DNA of 64,000 nucleotides from CG2-30-58-95 sp964618215 (GCA_964618215.1 CAZTZE010000018.1:1-64000); one strand, 5' to 3'. Counted from the stretch's first letter, positions 18,269 through 28,116 are shown. The notes: generated by a model from the sequence alone, not told the origin. Made by a program: numbers and translations.

Positions 18269-18679
18269 ATGCCAACATACGATTACATCTGCCTGGACTG
18301 TCACAAACGCTTTGAGATTTACCTTTCCTATAGCGAATACGGCGCGCGACCCGTCGCCTGTTCCCACTGTCTGAGCGACCACGTCCGCCGGCGCGTGCCG
18401 CGCGTGCGCGTGGCGAAATCCGAGGAAAGCCGCATGGACGATCTGGCCGGCGACTTCTCCGATCCCTCCGCGCTGGCCGGGCTGGAAGACGATCCGCAAG
18501 CCATGGGCCGCATGATGCGAAAAATGGGGAAAGAATTGGGCGAGGAAATGCCGCCTGAGTTTGATGAAGTGATAAACCGCCTGGAGAAGGGTCAAAGCCC
18601 GGAGGAGATCGAGAAGGAGATCCCTGATTTAGGGGGAGGAGGGATGGGCGGCGCGGATATGGGGATGGGGTTTGAGTGA
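18269..18679 (+). CDS. FmdB-type zinc ribbon protein
   Basis: A 136-residue protein with an N-terminal FmdB zinc ribbon: PTYDYICLDCHKRFE then CSHC, two CxxC knuckles. The remainder is acidic and ends in a glycine/methionine-rich tail. FmdB-family proteins are named as putative regulators, but the function is not established. TAAAAT ends 6 bp before the ATG, so the message may be leaderless. The last Glu codon and stop lie in a GAGTGAT repeat. Confidence 0.85.
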   Translation: MPTYDYICLDCHKRFEIYLSYSEYGARPVACSHCLSDHVRRRVPRVRVAKSEESRMDDLAGDFSDPSALAGLEDDPQAMGRMMRKMGKELGEEMPPEFDEVINRLEKGQSPEEIEKEIPDLGGGGMGGADMGMGFE

Positions 18680-18690
18680 TGAGTGATTGG
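18674..18690. repeat. GAGTGAT heptad pair over the fmdB stop codon
   Basis: GAGTGAT occurs twice in tandem at 18674-18687. The stop TGA (18677-18679) lies in the first copy. Confidence 0.7.
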
Positions 18691-18718
18691 TGGGAGAGGA
18701 ACGCGTGGGCGGCGAGGC

Positions 18719-19339
18719 TCACGCGTTTTTGATTCGTTCTAAAATCAAAGTTATTATTTGTTGATGTACCCCCTCCCACTCTTGGCACGCATCCACCACA
18801 ACCCATCGCCCCGGCTCCTGCCTTGCCATTTCCAGGTAGCCCGCTCTCACGCGGCGGTGAAATTCAATCGTGTACGCGTCGAGCCGGTTCCACTCACTTA
18901 CGTTTTTCATTTTACGTTTTAACCCCACTTCCACATCCAAATCCAGCAAAATCGTCAAGTCGGGAGTCAACCCGCCGGTGGCGTAGCGGACAAGCGCGCG
19001 CACCTGATCCAAATCCTGCTGGTGGCCGTAGCCCTGGTAGGCCAGCGTCGAATCGGCGTAGCGGTCGCACAGCACGATATAGCCCTCGGCCAGTTTCGGG
19101 CGGATGACCTGCTCCACGATTTGCGCCCGCGCCGCCTGGTAGAGCAGCGTCTCTGCCCGCGGGTGCATCTCGGTATTCTTTAGATCGTGAATGACGGCGC
19201 GGATCTGCTCGCTGATGGACGTGCCGCCAGGCTCGCGCGCCGTGTGGACGCGATAGCCCTGTCCCGCCAGCCATTCAGCCAGGGGTTTGATGTGCGAGGT
19301 CTTGCCGGAGCCTTCGGGGCCTTCGAGGGTAATGAACAT
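18719..19339 (-). CDS. tmk: Thymidylate kinase
   Basis: A 206-residue kinase that converts dTMP to dTDP. The P-loop GPEGSGKTS is near residue 7, the DRY motif CDRYADSTLAYQGYG near 93 and REPGGT near 36. The LID segment VGLKRKMKNVSEWNRLD is lysine-rich and is encoded over a period-7 TAAAACG-type word repeat (18899-18926), so part of it may derive from the repeat. Length is normal for the family. Confidence 0.93.
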   Translation of the reverse strand: MFITLEGPEGSGKTSHIKPLAEWLAGQGYRVHTAREPGGTSISEQIRAVIHDLKNTEMHPRAETLLYQAARAQIVEQVIRPKLAEGYIVLCDRYADSTLAYQGYGHQQDLDQVRALVRYATGGLTPDLTILLDLDVEVGLKRKMKNVSEWNRLDAYTIEFHRRVRAGYLEMARQEPGRWVVVDACQEWEGVHQQIITLILERIKNA

Positions 19340-19344
19340 GGGGT

Positions 19345-19431
19345 GAGGAGAGTAGAGAGTGGAGAATAGAGAGTAGTTGTGGCGAGTAGAGAGTCGCGCA
19401 GGGTTTGCACTACTCTCTACTCTCTGATCAT

Positions 19432-19438
<7 letters not shown>
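19345..19438. repeat. Palindromic heptad word repeat between tmk and the R3H gene
   Basis: Words such as GAGTAGA, GAGTGGA, GAATAGA on the left are answered by ACTACTC, TCTACTC, TCTGATC on the right. The R3H gene stop codon at 19432-19434 lies in the right arm. Confidence 0.85.
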
Positions 19439-21024
<1,586 letters not shown>

Positions 21025-21066
21025 TGGTATTTCCTGTAAGCCATCAGTGCGGCTGCTTCCGGGAGT

Positions 21067-21507
21067 CTATTCATTCAAATTTTCCACATCCGCCAAATCC
21101 TGGTGCCTCCCGGCGGACATTTTGTTGCGCTTCAGGTTTTCAAGATCAATGAAGTTGACCAGAACGCCGTCCACCTCCGACTGGACTTGCGCGGCGTAGC
21201 AGGTCTCGAAATCCACACCAGTGGCGGTTGTGATCACGTCAATTCGATTGGGAGGATAACCTAACTGGATGATCTGGTCGGAGGTGAGAAAATCCGCTGC
21301 CTTGAGGCCCAGCGAGGCAAAACCGAATTGATCCAAAGCCTTGACCATGTTCGCGGCATTCTCGGCATCCATCGCAATCCAGACATCCATGTCTTTGGTG
21401 TAACGCGGGTGGCCGTGAAAGGCAACTGCATAGCCGCCGATAACCAGATAGCGGACGCCATTAGCGTTTAACGATTGTATAAACTCTTTGAAATCTTGGT
21501 TCAGCAC
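21067..21507 (-). CDS. Nucleotidyltransferase-fold protein
   Basis: A 146-residue protein with the minimal nucleotidyltransferase motif: GGYAVAFHGHPRYTKDMDVWI near residue 23 gives GG and the metal-binding DxD. Such proteins resemble the catalytic component of AbiEii- or MNT-like two-gene modules. It overlaps the upstream small gene by 47 bp. A toxin-antitoxin role is plausible but unproven; it could also be a stable housekeeping pair. Confidence 0.7.
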   Translation of the reverse strand: MLNQDFKEFIQSLNANGVRYLVIGGYAVAFHGHPRYTKDMDVWIAMDAENAANMVKALDQFGFASLGLKAADFLTSDQIIQLGYPPNRIDVITTATGVDFETCYAAQVQSEVDGVLVNFIDLENLKRNKMSAGRHQDLADVENLNE

Positions 21508-21655
21508 CGTATCTCCAGCGATGGTATTCCTGGCGGATTTCCTCCAGCGCGGCGAGGCGCGCGGCGGGAGGTTGCCTCTGCCAGTAAGCGAAATCGCTCT
21601 TCTGGTCGCGCAGGTTGATTTTGTGAACGACTTTCTGAACGACGGCGTTTTTCAT
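21461..21655 (-). CDS. Small conserved partner of the nucleotidyltransferase
   Basis: A 64-residue basic protein with a helical core AALEEIRQEYHRWRYGAEPRFQRVYTIVKR split here by description, residues about 35-64. It overlaps the upstream acetyltransferase-like gene by 4 bp and the nucleotidyltransferase by 47 bp. Such small proteins commonly precede this nucleotidyltransferase type. I infer a two-gene module without assigning which part is inhibitory. Confidence 0.6.
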   Translation of the reverse strand: MKNAVVQKVVHKINLRDQKSDFAYWQRQPPAARLAALEEIRQEYHRWRYGAEPRFQRVYTIVKR

Positions 21656-22587
21656 TCCTTCTCTTTGCCACTATACAACATTTCCTTCAAACTCGCAATC
21701 GGCGTAGCGGGCTTGAGGGCTTTTTCCATGACCGGGATTTTTTCCTCGACCTTCTGCATTTTTGCCAGCCGCTTGACCATCACAGCCTGACGCGGGCCGG
21801 CTTCCGCGCCCAAGCCTTCGAGCGCCGATTCCAGCCAGGCCTGGTACGAGCGCACACAGACGTAAACCGGGCGTCCGGCGCGCAGCGGGATATCATCCAG
21901 CAGGGCTGAGAATTTTTCCGGCACGCAATCCGAATCAGGGTGTACCAGCGGTTGCAGCCAGATCCCCGCCGGGCCGCTATCCAGGTTGATGTAGGCTTTC
22001 ATCTCACCCTTCGTCTTGCATACCAAGCCGCCTGGTTTGCGCGGGGCAGAATCCACCGGATGGATCAGGGCCGGGACGATCTGGCTGTGCATGCTTTGGA
22101 TGGCAATGAGGTCGCTCGAAACAGTTTCCTGCCAGGCCGGGACATTTTGATGGGGAGGCAGTTCGGCCAATTTCCAGACCCTCTGCCAGGCGTACATCGA
22201 GAAACCGGATTTACGCAGGGATTTAAAAACAATGCACTGCTCGTCCACTTCGGCCAGCAAGTGCAGCGCGCCCCACTCTCCGGCTTGCGCGGCGAGATGG
22301 TCGAGCAGGGCCATCTCGCCCCCGTCGAGCGCCGCGCTGGGAGCCAGAAAAGAGAGCCGGGCAAAGGTCTCGCCGTATTGCTGGGCAACCTGCCCAATGA
22401 AGGAGACGGCGCCATCCGTGCTGACGGCGGTGTAGATATGGCGGCGCGGGTTCAGGTACGAAAGCAGTGCCGCCGCGCCGAGCGGATTGCCGCGCGTCAA
22501 CGTCCGCGCGCTGTCGAGGGGTAGCACGTCTCGACGGTAGCGGGCGAGGGAGGGCAGGTCGAGGAGGTCGAGCGAACGGACGGACAT
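21652..22587 (-). CDS. GNAT-like acetyltransferase family protein, weakly recognised
   Basis: A 311-residue soluble protein. The N-terminal half (RSLDLLDLPSLARYRRD, a YTAVSTDGAVSFIGQV strand, then HLLAEVDEQ and LRKSGFSMYAWQRVW) has the strand order of a GNAT fold, with the motif LRKSGF typical of the second half of an acetyl-CoA domain. No substrate can be proposed. It starts 20 bp after pdxT and ends with a 4-bp overlap into the small nucleotidyltransferase partner. Confidence 0.5.
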   Translation of the reverse strand: MSVRSLDLLDLPSLARYRRDVLPLDSARTLTRGNPLGAAALLSYLNPRRHIYTAVSTDGAVSFIGQVAQQYGETFARLSFLAPSAALDGGEMALLDHLAAQAGEWGALHLLAEVDEQCIVFKSLRKSGFSMYAWQRVWKLAELPPHQNVPAWQETVSSDLIAIQSMHSQIVPALIHPVDSAPRKPGGLVCKTKGEMKAYINLDSGPAGIWLQPLVHPDSDCVPEKFSALLDDIPLRAGRPVYVCVRSYQAWLESALEGLGAEAGPRQAVMVKRLAKMQKVEEKIPVMEKALKPATPIASLKEMLYSGKEKE

Positions 22588-22590
22588 GGG

Positions 22591-22625
22591 AGGTGACGAG
22601 TGACGAGTTAGGAGTTAGGCGTTGC
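22591..22625. repeat. Heptad word repeat over the pdxT stop codon
   Basis: Period-7 words AGTGACG, AGTTAGG, AGTTAGG, CGTTGCG, AGTTGCA. On the minus strand they encode the last pdxT residues LATPNS and its stop. Confidence 0.8.
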
Positions 22626-23195
22626 GAGTTGCAGGAAGTAACGGTGGAAACGGTCGTCGTCGGTCAATTCTGGGTGGAACGAGGTGGCGAGCAGTTTGCC
22701 TTGCAGCGCGGCAACGATGCGGCCATCCGGCAAAGCGGACAGGATTTCCGCAGCGCCGCTGACCGACTCGATGATCGGGGCGCGGATGAAGACGGCATGA
22801 TAGGGCGCAGTGGTATTGGTGGCTTGCTTCAACTGCTCAATATCTATATCGGCTTCGAAGGAATCCACCTGGCGGCCAAAGGCGTTGCGCTGGAGGGTGA
22901 TGTCCATCAGGCCCAAAAGTGGCTGATCACGATGGGCGTCCTTCGAGAGAAAGATCGCTCCGGCGCAGGTGCCCCAAATGGCGTGGCTTTTGCCAAATTT
23001 GCGCAATGGCCCCATCATGCCGTAGTCCACGGCGAGTTTGCCGATGGTGGTCGATTCGCCGCCGGGGATGATCAACCCATCCAGCCCTTTGAGATGGGCA
23101 GGCAGGCGCACCTCGGCGGTCTCCACATTGAGGCGGCGGAGCATGGCAATGTGTTCGGCGAAATCGCCTTGGATGGCAAGGATACCGATTTTCAT
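22608..23195 (-). CDS. pdxT: Pyridoxal 5'-phosphate synthase glutaminase subunit PdxT
   Basis: A 195-residue class I glutamine amidotransferase that supplies ammonia to PdxS for vitamin B6 synthesis. The nucleophile lies in WGTCAGAIFLSK, the oxyanion motif in PGGESTTIGKL, and the His-Glu pair in TSFHPELTDD. The start MKIGILAIQGDFAEH is the family N-terminus. Unusually, pdxS is not adjacent: two small toxin-antitoxin-like genes lie between them. The C-terminus is encoded by a heptad repeat. Confidence 0.95.
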   Translation of the reverse strand: MKIGILAIQGDFAEHIAMLRRLNVETAEVRLPAHLKGLDGLIIPGGESTTIGKLAVDYGMMGPLRKFGKSHAIWGTCAGAIFLSKDAHRDQPLLGLMDITLQRNAFGRQVDSFEADIDIEQLKQATNTTAPYHAVFIRAPIIESVSGAAEILSALPDGRIVAALQGKLLATSFHPELTDDDRFHRYFLQLATPNS

Positions 23196-23211
23196 AGGTG
23201 CTTTTTGGGCA

Positions 23212-23421
23212 TCAGGCGTGTCCAACGGCCTCGTATTGCGCGATGATTTCGCGGATAACCGGCATTAGCTCAATTGGAACTTCAATGACGGTGCGTGCTT
23301 TGCCTTTGAATGCTTTTTCGTCCTCGGCAGCAGCATTGTCCTCGGATTGAGACTCATAGTGTGCCAGGACTTGCTTCACCCGCATCTCATCCCATCCCGG
23401 TGGAAAACGATTGTGTTTCAT
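23212..23421 (-). CDS. Putative antitoxin
   Basis: A 69-residue acidic protein. It begins MKHNRFPPGWDEMRVKQVLAHYE and ends in a hydrophobic segment VIEVPIELMPVIREIIAQYE. Its 4-bp overlap with the upstream DUF4258-like gene (ATGA) is typical of toxin-antitoxin pairs. The opening resembles antitoxins of the type often annotated CopG-like. The assignment rests mainly on pairing and size. Confidence 0.55.
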   Translation of the reverse strand: MKHNRFPPGWDEMRVKQVLAHYESQSEDNAAAEDEKAFKGKARTVIEVPIELMPVIREIIAQYEAVGHA

Positions 23422-23714
23422 TCTTTTCTCCTGTGTTTACGCCGTCGGTACGCGGCGAGAGCTTTTCCATGCAGCTCATACGCGGTTATTACAAAGATGC
23501 TGCCAGCCTGCGGGTCAGGTACGTAAATAACTCGTAGATACCGGCCAGCTTTTGTTTGACCGATAGCTATTCGGGCACCTTCGTAGCCTTGACGATCCTC
23601 GCCCGGCCTTGCCAGGATTTCTTCCACCTCGTCTTCGGTGACTTGGTGATTGAAGATGTGGAGAGAATCTGTCACTGGATCGATGTAGTAGCGGATTTTC
23701 AAGATGCTTCGCAA
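23418..23714 (-). CDS. Putative DUF4258-like toxin
   Basis: A 98-residue basic protein. The order HIFNHQVTEDEVEEILARP, then GARIAIGQTKAGRYLRVIYV and IFVITAYELHGKALAAYRRR, fits DUF4258 and related RelE-fold toxins, which have an H-x-G-x-x-x-x-EV-x-x-VL start and an ITAYE end. Toxin genes of this kind are usually upstream of their antitoxin, as here. It lies 12 bp after pdxS on the same strand, so it may share the pdx transcript. Confidence 0.6.
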   Translation of the reverse strand: MRSILKIRYYIDPVTDSLHIFNHQVTEDEVEEILARPGEDRQGYEGARIAIGQTKAGRYLRVIYVPDPQAGSIFVITAYELHGKALAAYRRRKHRRKE

Positions 23715-23726
23715 GAGGTCCTCACG

Positions 23727-24614
23727 TTACCAGCCTCTCCCGGCTATCTTCTCGCCTTCTGGCATCTGGGACACATTACGCCCCACCATCGGCTCGCCGA
23801 GATTCTTGCTCACCTCGGCCAGGATGGAGGCGTCGCGGAAGTGGGTGGTGGCCTTGACGATGGCGGCGGCGCGCCGGGCCGGGTCGCCGGATTTGAAGAT
23901 GCCCGAGCCGACGAAGACGCCGTCCACACCGAGCTGCATCATCAGGGCGGCATCCGCGGGCGTGGCGATACCCCCGGCCGCAAAGTTGACCACCACCATG
24001 CGGCCTGCTTCCTTGGTCTCTTTGACCAGTTCATACGGCGCGCCGATCTCTTTGGCGTAGGCCATCAGTTCTTCGTCGGCCATGGTGGTCAGGCGGCGGA
24101 TTTCGCCCAGCACGGCGCGCGCATGGCGGACGGCCTCGACCACGTCGCCGGTGCCGGCCTCGCCTTTGGTGCGCATCATCGCCGCGCCCTCACCGATGCG
24201 CCGCAGCGCCTCGCCCAGGTTGCGGCAGCCGCAGACGAACGGGACCTTGAAGTTGTGCTTCAAAATGTGATGCTCTTCATCGGCGGGGGTCAGCACCTCG
24301 GATTCGTCAATGTAGTCCACACCGAGCGATTCGAGAATCTGTGCCTCGACGAAATGCCCGATGCGGCATTTTGCCATCACCGGGATGGAGACCGTGTCCA
24401 TGATTTTTAGGATCAGTTCCGGGTCCGACATGCGCGCCACGCCGCCCTGGGCGCGGATATCGGCCGGGACGCGTTCCAAAGCCATGACCGCGCACGCGCC
24501 GGCCTCTTCGGCGATCCTGGCGTGCTCGGGCGTGACCACGTCCATGATGACGCCACCTTTAAGCATTTGCGCCAGTCCTTTTTTGACGGCGAAAGTACCA
24601 GTTTGTTGTTCCAT
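23727..24614 (-). CDS. pdxS: Pyridoxal 5'-phosphate synthase subunit PdxS
   Basis: A 295-residue TIM-barrel enzyme that builds pyridoxal phosphate from ribose 5-phosphate, glyceraldehyde 3-phosphate and ammonia from PdxT. Highly conserved blocks are present: MLKGGVIMDVV, MALERVPADIRAQGGVARM, VMAKCRIGHFVEAQILE with the first catalytic lysine, DYIDESEVLTPADEEHHI, and VPFVCGCRNLGEALRRI. Length is standard. PdxT lies downstream after an inserted toxin-antitoxin-like pair. Confidence 0.97.
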   Translation of the reverse strand: MEQQTGTFAVKKGLAQMLKGGVIMDVVTPEHARIAEEAGACAVMALERVPADIRAQGGVARMSDPELILKIMDTVSIPVMAKCRIGHFVEAQILESLGVDYIDESEVLTPADEEHHILKHNFKVPFVCGCRNLGEALRRIGEGAAMMRTKGEAGTGDVVEAVRHARAVLGEIRRLTTMADEELMAYAKEIGAPYELVKETKEAGRMVVVNFAAGGIATPADAALMMQLGVDGVFVGSGIFKSGDPARRAAAIVKATTHFRDASILAEVSKNLGEPMVGRNVSQMPEGEKIAGRGW

Positions 24615-24757
24615 AGTTCATCTCCTGAATCTAAACCTCTAAAAATGATTCTACCACTGGTTTAGGTACTACCGCAAACAGCCGCTGTACGCCTCTGTGT
24701 TGAAAATAACTTCCCGCTCCGCGCGGCGGGCGAGGGGAATATTTGCCACAAAGGGGC

Positions 24758-24826
24758 TTGACAAAACCGGAAAATGGTATACAATTAGTACAATAATACA
24801 ATTATACAATGCGACAATGATACAAT
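24758..24826 (+). promoter_or_regulatory. Promoter with six period-8 TACAAT boxes before the GntR gene
   Basis: TTGACA (24758-24763) is 16 bp from TACAAT (24780-24785). TACAAT or GACAAT then recurs at 24789, 24797, 24805, 24813 and 24821, mostly every 8 bp, up to the start codon at 24833. The repeats look like an operator array overlapping the promoter. There is no Shine-Dalgarno sequence. Confidence 0.75.
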
Positions 24827-24832
24827 TTCCCT

Positions 24833-25270
24833 ATGAACCTCGAAATTGACTTTCGCTCCGGAATACCGATTTATATCCAGGTTGTCGAGCGCATCAAAGA
24901 AATGCTTGCCACCGGGAGACTCAAGCCGGGCGACCAACTGCCCACCGTGCGCGCCCTGGCTTTGGAATTGCGCGTCAACTTCAACACCGTCGCCCGCGCC
25001 TACCGCATTCTGGACGAATCGGGCGTCATCTCGACCCAGCAGGGGCGCGGCACGTACATCCTGGAGATGCCGCCGCCGGAGATGATCGAGAACATCCGGC
25101 AAGAGGCAGTGGAAGACCTCACCCAACGCTATCTGGCCGACGCAGCCCGTCTGGGCGTCTCGCCGGAAGAGCTGACCAAAATCCTGCAAGACCAGGCTGC
25201 CACCTGGCAGCCTGTCATGGATGACAATTCAAATCCAGACCCTCAACCTGCACCCAAAAAAGGAGAATGA
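24833..25270 (+). CDS. GntR family (YtrA-like) transcriptional regulator
   Basis: A 145-residue repressor-type protein. The winged helix-turn-helix covers residues 1-75 (PIYIQVVERIKEMLATGRLKPGDQLP, given as positions 10-35, and VRALALELRVNFNTVARAY). The short helical C-terminus without a ligand domain is the YtrA subfamily, which usually controls adjacent ABC transporters. It heads an operon with slipin and ABC exporter genes and probably binds the TACAAT array upstream. Confidence 0.88.
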   Translation: MNLEIDFRSGIPIYIQVVERIKEMLATGRLKPGDQLPTVRALALELRVNFNTVARAYRILDESGVISTQQGRGTYILEMPPPEMIENIRQEAVEDLTQRYLADAARLGVSPEELTKILQDQAATWQPVMDDNSNPDPQPAPKKGE

Positions 25271-25271
25271 A

Positions 25272-26222
25272 ATGAGCCCGACAACTATGTCTAAAGAACA
25301 ATCCACCCGCCAGAGGAGCCAACAGCCCGACCCGCACATTCCGGGCGTCGCCGGGGCGTTGTTCGGAATTTTCATGCTGGCGGCCATTTTGAGCGCCATC
25401 CTCATGTCCGAAAACGGCGTGGTGGATAATATCACCGGCAGCACGACCATCGGCCTGACGTTGATAGGCGTCTATATCCTGTTTGCATTGAAGGTAGCCT
25501 TGCAGTGGGAAAAGGCCATCATCCTGCGGCTGGGTAAATTCCACAAACTGGCCGGTCCCGGCATGTTCTGGCTGATCCCGATCGTTGATTCGGCCAGCAG
25601 TTGGATTGACCACCGCGTGATGGTGGCGCCCTTCTCGGCAGAGAAGACACTGACCAAAGACACCGTGCCGGTGGATGTGGACGCGGTGCTGTTCTGGGTC
25701 GTTTGGGACGCGGAGAAAGCCGCCCTGGAAGTGGCCGATTACCGCGCTGCCATCGCCTGGGCCGCCCAGACCGCCCTGCGCGAAGTCATTGGGCAAAGCG
25801 TCCTGGCCGACATTCTGGTCGGGCGCGCCAAGATGGACGCTGAACTGCAACGAATTATTGACGAGCGCACCACGCCGTGGGGCATCACCGTGCAGTCGGT
25901 CGAAATCCGCGATATTGTCATCCCACAGGAACTGGAGGACGCCATGTCCCGCCAGGCGCAGGCCGAGCGCGAGCGCCAGGCGCGCGTCATCCTGGGCGAA
26001 TCCGAGATGCAGATCGCGGCTTCGTTTGCCGAGGCATCCAAGGCTTACATTGACAACCCTACCGCCCTGCACCTGCGGGCGATGAACATGCTCTTCGAGG
26101 GCCTGAAAGAGAAGGGCGCGCTGATCATCGTGCCATCCAGCGCGGTGGACACGATGAACCTGGGCGGCATCAGCGGCATGGTCGCGCTGGGGCAGCAGAA
26201 TCTGCCGAAAGAGAAGAAGTAA
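25272..26222 (+). CDS. SPFH/band 7 membrane protein (slipin-like)
   Basis: A 316-residue protein with two N-terminal hydrophobic segments (about residues 24-75) and a stomatin/slipin SPFH domain: VALQWEKAIILRLGKFHKLAGPG at the start of the fold, then VDVDAVLFW and ITVQSVEIRDIVIPQELEDAMSRQAQAERERQARV summarised as residues about 205-240. Slipins scaffold membrane microdomains. AAAGGAG precedes ATG 25272, one base after the gntR stop, so the genes are coupled. Confidence 0.9.
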   Translation: MSPTTMSKEQSTRQRSQQPDPHIPGVAGALFGIFMLAAILSAILMSENGVVDNITGSTTIGLTLIGVYILFALKVALQWEKAIILRLGKFHKLAGPGMFWLIPIVDSASSWIDHRVMVAPFSAEKTLTKDTVPVDVDAVLFWVVWDAEKAALEVADYRAAIAWAAQTALREVIGQSVLADILVGRAKMDAELQRIIDERTTPWGITVQSVEIRDIVIPQELEDAMSRQAQAERERQARVILGESEMQIAASFAEASKAYIDNPTALHLRAMNMLFEGLKEKGALIIVPSSAVDTMNLGGISGMVALGQQNLPKEKK

Positions 26223-26429
26223 ATGGAAGAAATCCGTCAATACATCCCCTTTCTCGTGCCAATCCTCGTCATCCAGCTGGCGCTGATGATCGCCGCGCTG
26301 GCCGATTTGCTCCGCCGCCCGCGCACGAAAGGCCCCAAATGGCTCTGGGCGGTGGTAATCGTTCTCGTCAACTTCATCGGACCGATCGTGTATTTCGTCG
26401 CCGGCCGGGAAGAAGAGATTGAAGAATGA
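26223..26429 (+). CDS. PLDc_N domain small membrane protein (YxlE-like)
   Basis: A 68-residue protein with two membrane helices and the phospholipase-D-like N-terminal (PLDc_N) signature: ALADLLRRPRTKGPKWLWAV then FIGPIVYFVAGR. In Bacillus a similar protein, YxlE, is encoded beside the YxlFG ABC transporter, the same order as here. It abuts the slipin stop and overlaps the next gene by 4 bp. Confidence 0.85.
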   Translation: MEEIRQYIPFLVPILVIQLALMIAALADLLRRPRTKGPKWLWAVVIVLVNFIGPIVYFVAGREEEIEE

Positions 26430-27358
26430 CTGCCATCCAGATCGAATCGCTGACGAAAGTCTACGGCGCGGTGCGCGCCCTCGACGGACTGGACCTGACT
26501 GTCGAACCAGGCGTGGTCTTCGGCTTCCTCGGCCCGAACGGGGCCGGTAAGACGACGGCCATCCGCATCCTGACCGGCCTGGCGCGCCCGACCGCGGGCC
26601 GGGCCACAGTTGCTGGAATTGACCTCGCTGCCGACGGACGCGCTTTATCCCGCACCATTGGTCATCTGCCTGAGGAAGCGGCCTTTTATCCCTGGATGAC
26701 GCCGTTGGAATTCCTCGATTATCTTGGCCGCTTGTACGGCATTTCCACCACCGAGCGCAAGGCGCGTATCCGCGAACTGCTTGAACAGATTGGATTATAT
26801 GAGGCCCGAAAACGGCGCATCGGCGGATTCTCGCGCGGTATGAGGCAGCGGCTGGGATTGGGCGCGGCGCTCATTCACCGCCCGTCCGTGCTGTTTCTGG
26901 ATGAGCCGGTTAGCGCCTTGGATCCTGCCGGGCGCAAGGACGTGCTAAAACTGATTGACAGCCTGCGCGGCCGTTGTACCGTGTTCATGTCCACGCACAT
27001 CCTGGCCGACGTGGAGCGTATCTGTGACGTGGTTGGCATCATCAATCACGGAAAACTGGTCGTCCAGTCGCCGCGGGAGGCGCTGCTGGCGCAGTACGCC
27101 GTGCCGGTGTTCGAGTTGGAGGCCATCGAAAGCGAATCACTGCGCCGCTGGGCTGATTCACTGCGCCAGGCGGATTGGGTGATAGCCGTCAGTCTGGAGG
27201 GTGAGACGGCGCGGGTCACGGTCAGGGATGTGGCCTTTGCCCGCCGCGAATTGCTGGCTTCGGCAGCGCAGGCCAAACTGGAGTTGACGCGCTACGTGGA
27301 GGTCAAGCCGGCGCTGGAGGATGTTTTTCTGCAACTGGTGAAGGAAGGTGTGTCATGA
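26426..27358 (+). CDS. ABC transporter ATPase (YxlF-like)
   Basis: A 310-residue ATPase of the ABC-2 exporter class. Walker A GPNGAGKTT is near residue 37, signature FSRGMRQRLGLG near 134, Walker B VLFLDEPVSALDP and the H-loop STHIL. The C-terminal 80 residues form the accessory domain common in this class. It overlaps its permease partner by 4 bp. The substrate is unknown. Confidence 0.92.
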   Translation: MTAIQIESLTKVYGAVRALDGLDLTVEPGVVFGFLGPNGAGKTTAIRILTGLARPTAGRATVAGIDLAADGRALSRTIGHLPEEAAFYPWMTPLEFLDYLGRLYGISTTERKARIRELLEQIGLYEARKRRIGGFSRGMRQRLGLGAALIHRPSVLFLDEPVSALDPAGRKDVLKLIDSLRGRCTVFMSTHILADVERICDVVGIINHGKLVVQSPREALLAQYAVPVFELEAIESESLRRWADSLRQADWVIAVSLEGETARVTVRDVAFARRELLASAAQAKLELTRYVEVKPALEDVFLQLVKEGVS

Positions 27359-28116
27359 ATTTCGTCATCGTCTTGCGCAAAGAATTGCTCGAACAATGGC
27401 GCACCTTTAGATTTTTAATCGTCGCGGCGGTGCTGGTTGCTTTTGGCTTAAGTTCTCCGCTCTTGGCAAAGTTCACGCCTGAAATCTTGAAAACCATCCC
27501 CAACATGCCGCCCGAACTGGCGTCTATCATCCCCGCGCCGACGCTGACAGATGCAGTGATGCAATACGTCAAGAATATGAGCCAGTTCGGCATCCTGCTG
27601 GCATTGCTGATGACGATGGGCATGGTGGCCCAGGAGAAAGAGCGCGGCACCGCGGCGTTGATGTTGACGCGTCCGGTTTCACGTGGAACGTTTTTGCTGG
27701 CGAAATTCACAGCTCAGGCGCTGACTTTCGCCGTCAGCCTGATGCTGGCTGCGCTGGGGTGCTGGTACTACACGCTGCTGCTCTTCAAGGCGCTGCCGTG
27801 GGGATCGTTCCTGGCGCTCAATGGTTTGATGCTGCTGGTTTTTCTGGTTTATATCGCGGTTACTTTGTTGTGCAGTACACTGGCGCGGACACAGGGAGCC
27901 GCTGCCGGACTATCCTTTGCCGCGCTCATCCTGATTGGCGGCATTGGCTCGCTACCCCGCATCAGCGACTATTCCCCTGGCAGGTTGTTCGGCTGGGGCG
28001 CAGCCATCACCTTGGGCAGCGGAGAAGCCGCCTGGCCGGCGCTCGGGGTCAGCGCGGGATTGATTTTCACGGCGCTGCTGGCCGCCGGGTTGGTTTTTCG
28101 TAAACAGGAAATGTAA
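27355..28116 (+). CDS. ABC-2 family transporter permease (YxlG-like)
   Basis: A 253-residue membrane protein with six hydrophobic segments and the ABC-2 signature MGMVAQEKERGTAALMLTRPVSRG near residue 85. It forms an exporter with the preceding ATPase. A parS-like sequence lies within the gene at 27675-27690 and another begins one base after the stop codon. Confidence 0.88.
   Translation: MNFVIVLRKELLEQWRTFRFLIVAAVLVAFGLSSPLLAKFTPEILKTIPNMPPELASIIPAPTLTDAVMQYVKNMSQFGILLALLMTMGMVAQEKERGTAALMLTRPVSRGTFLLAKFTAQALTFAVSLMLAALGCWYYTLLLFKALPWGSFLALNGLMLLVFLVYIAVTLLCSTLARTQGAAAGLSFAALILIGGIGSLPRISDYSPGRLFGWGAAITLGSGEAAWPALGVSAGLIFTALLAAGLVFRKQEM
27675..27690. promoter_or_regulatory. parS-like ParB-binding site 1 (in coding sequence)
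   Basis: GGTTTCACGTGGAACG matches the parS consensus core GTTNCACGTGNAAC, differing only at the outermost bases. Confidence 0.6.
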
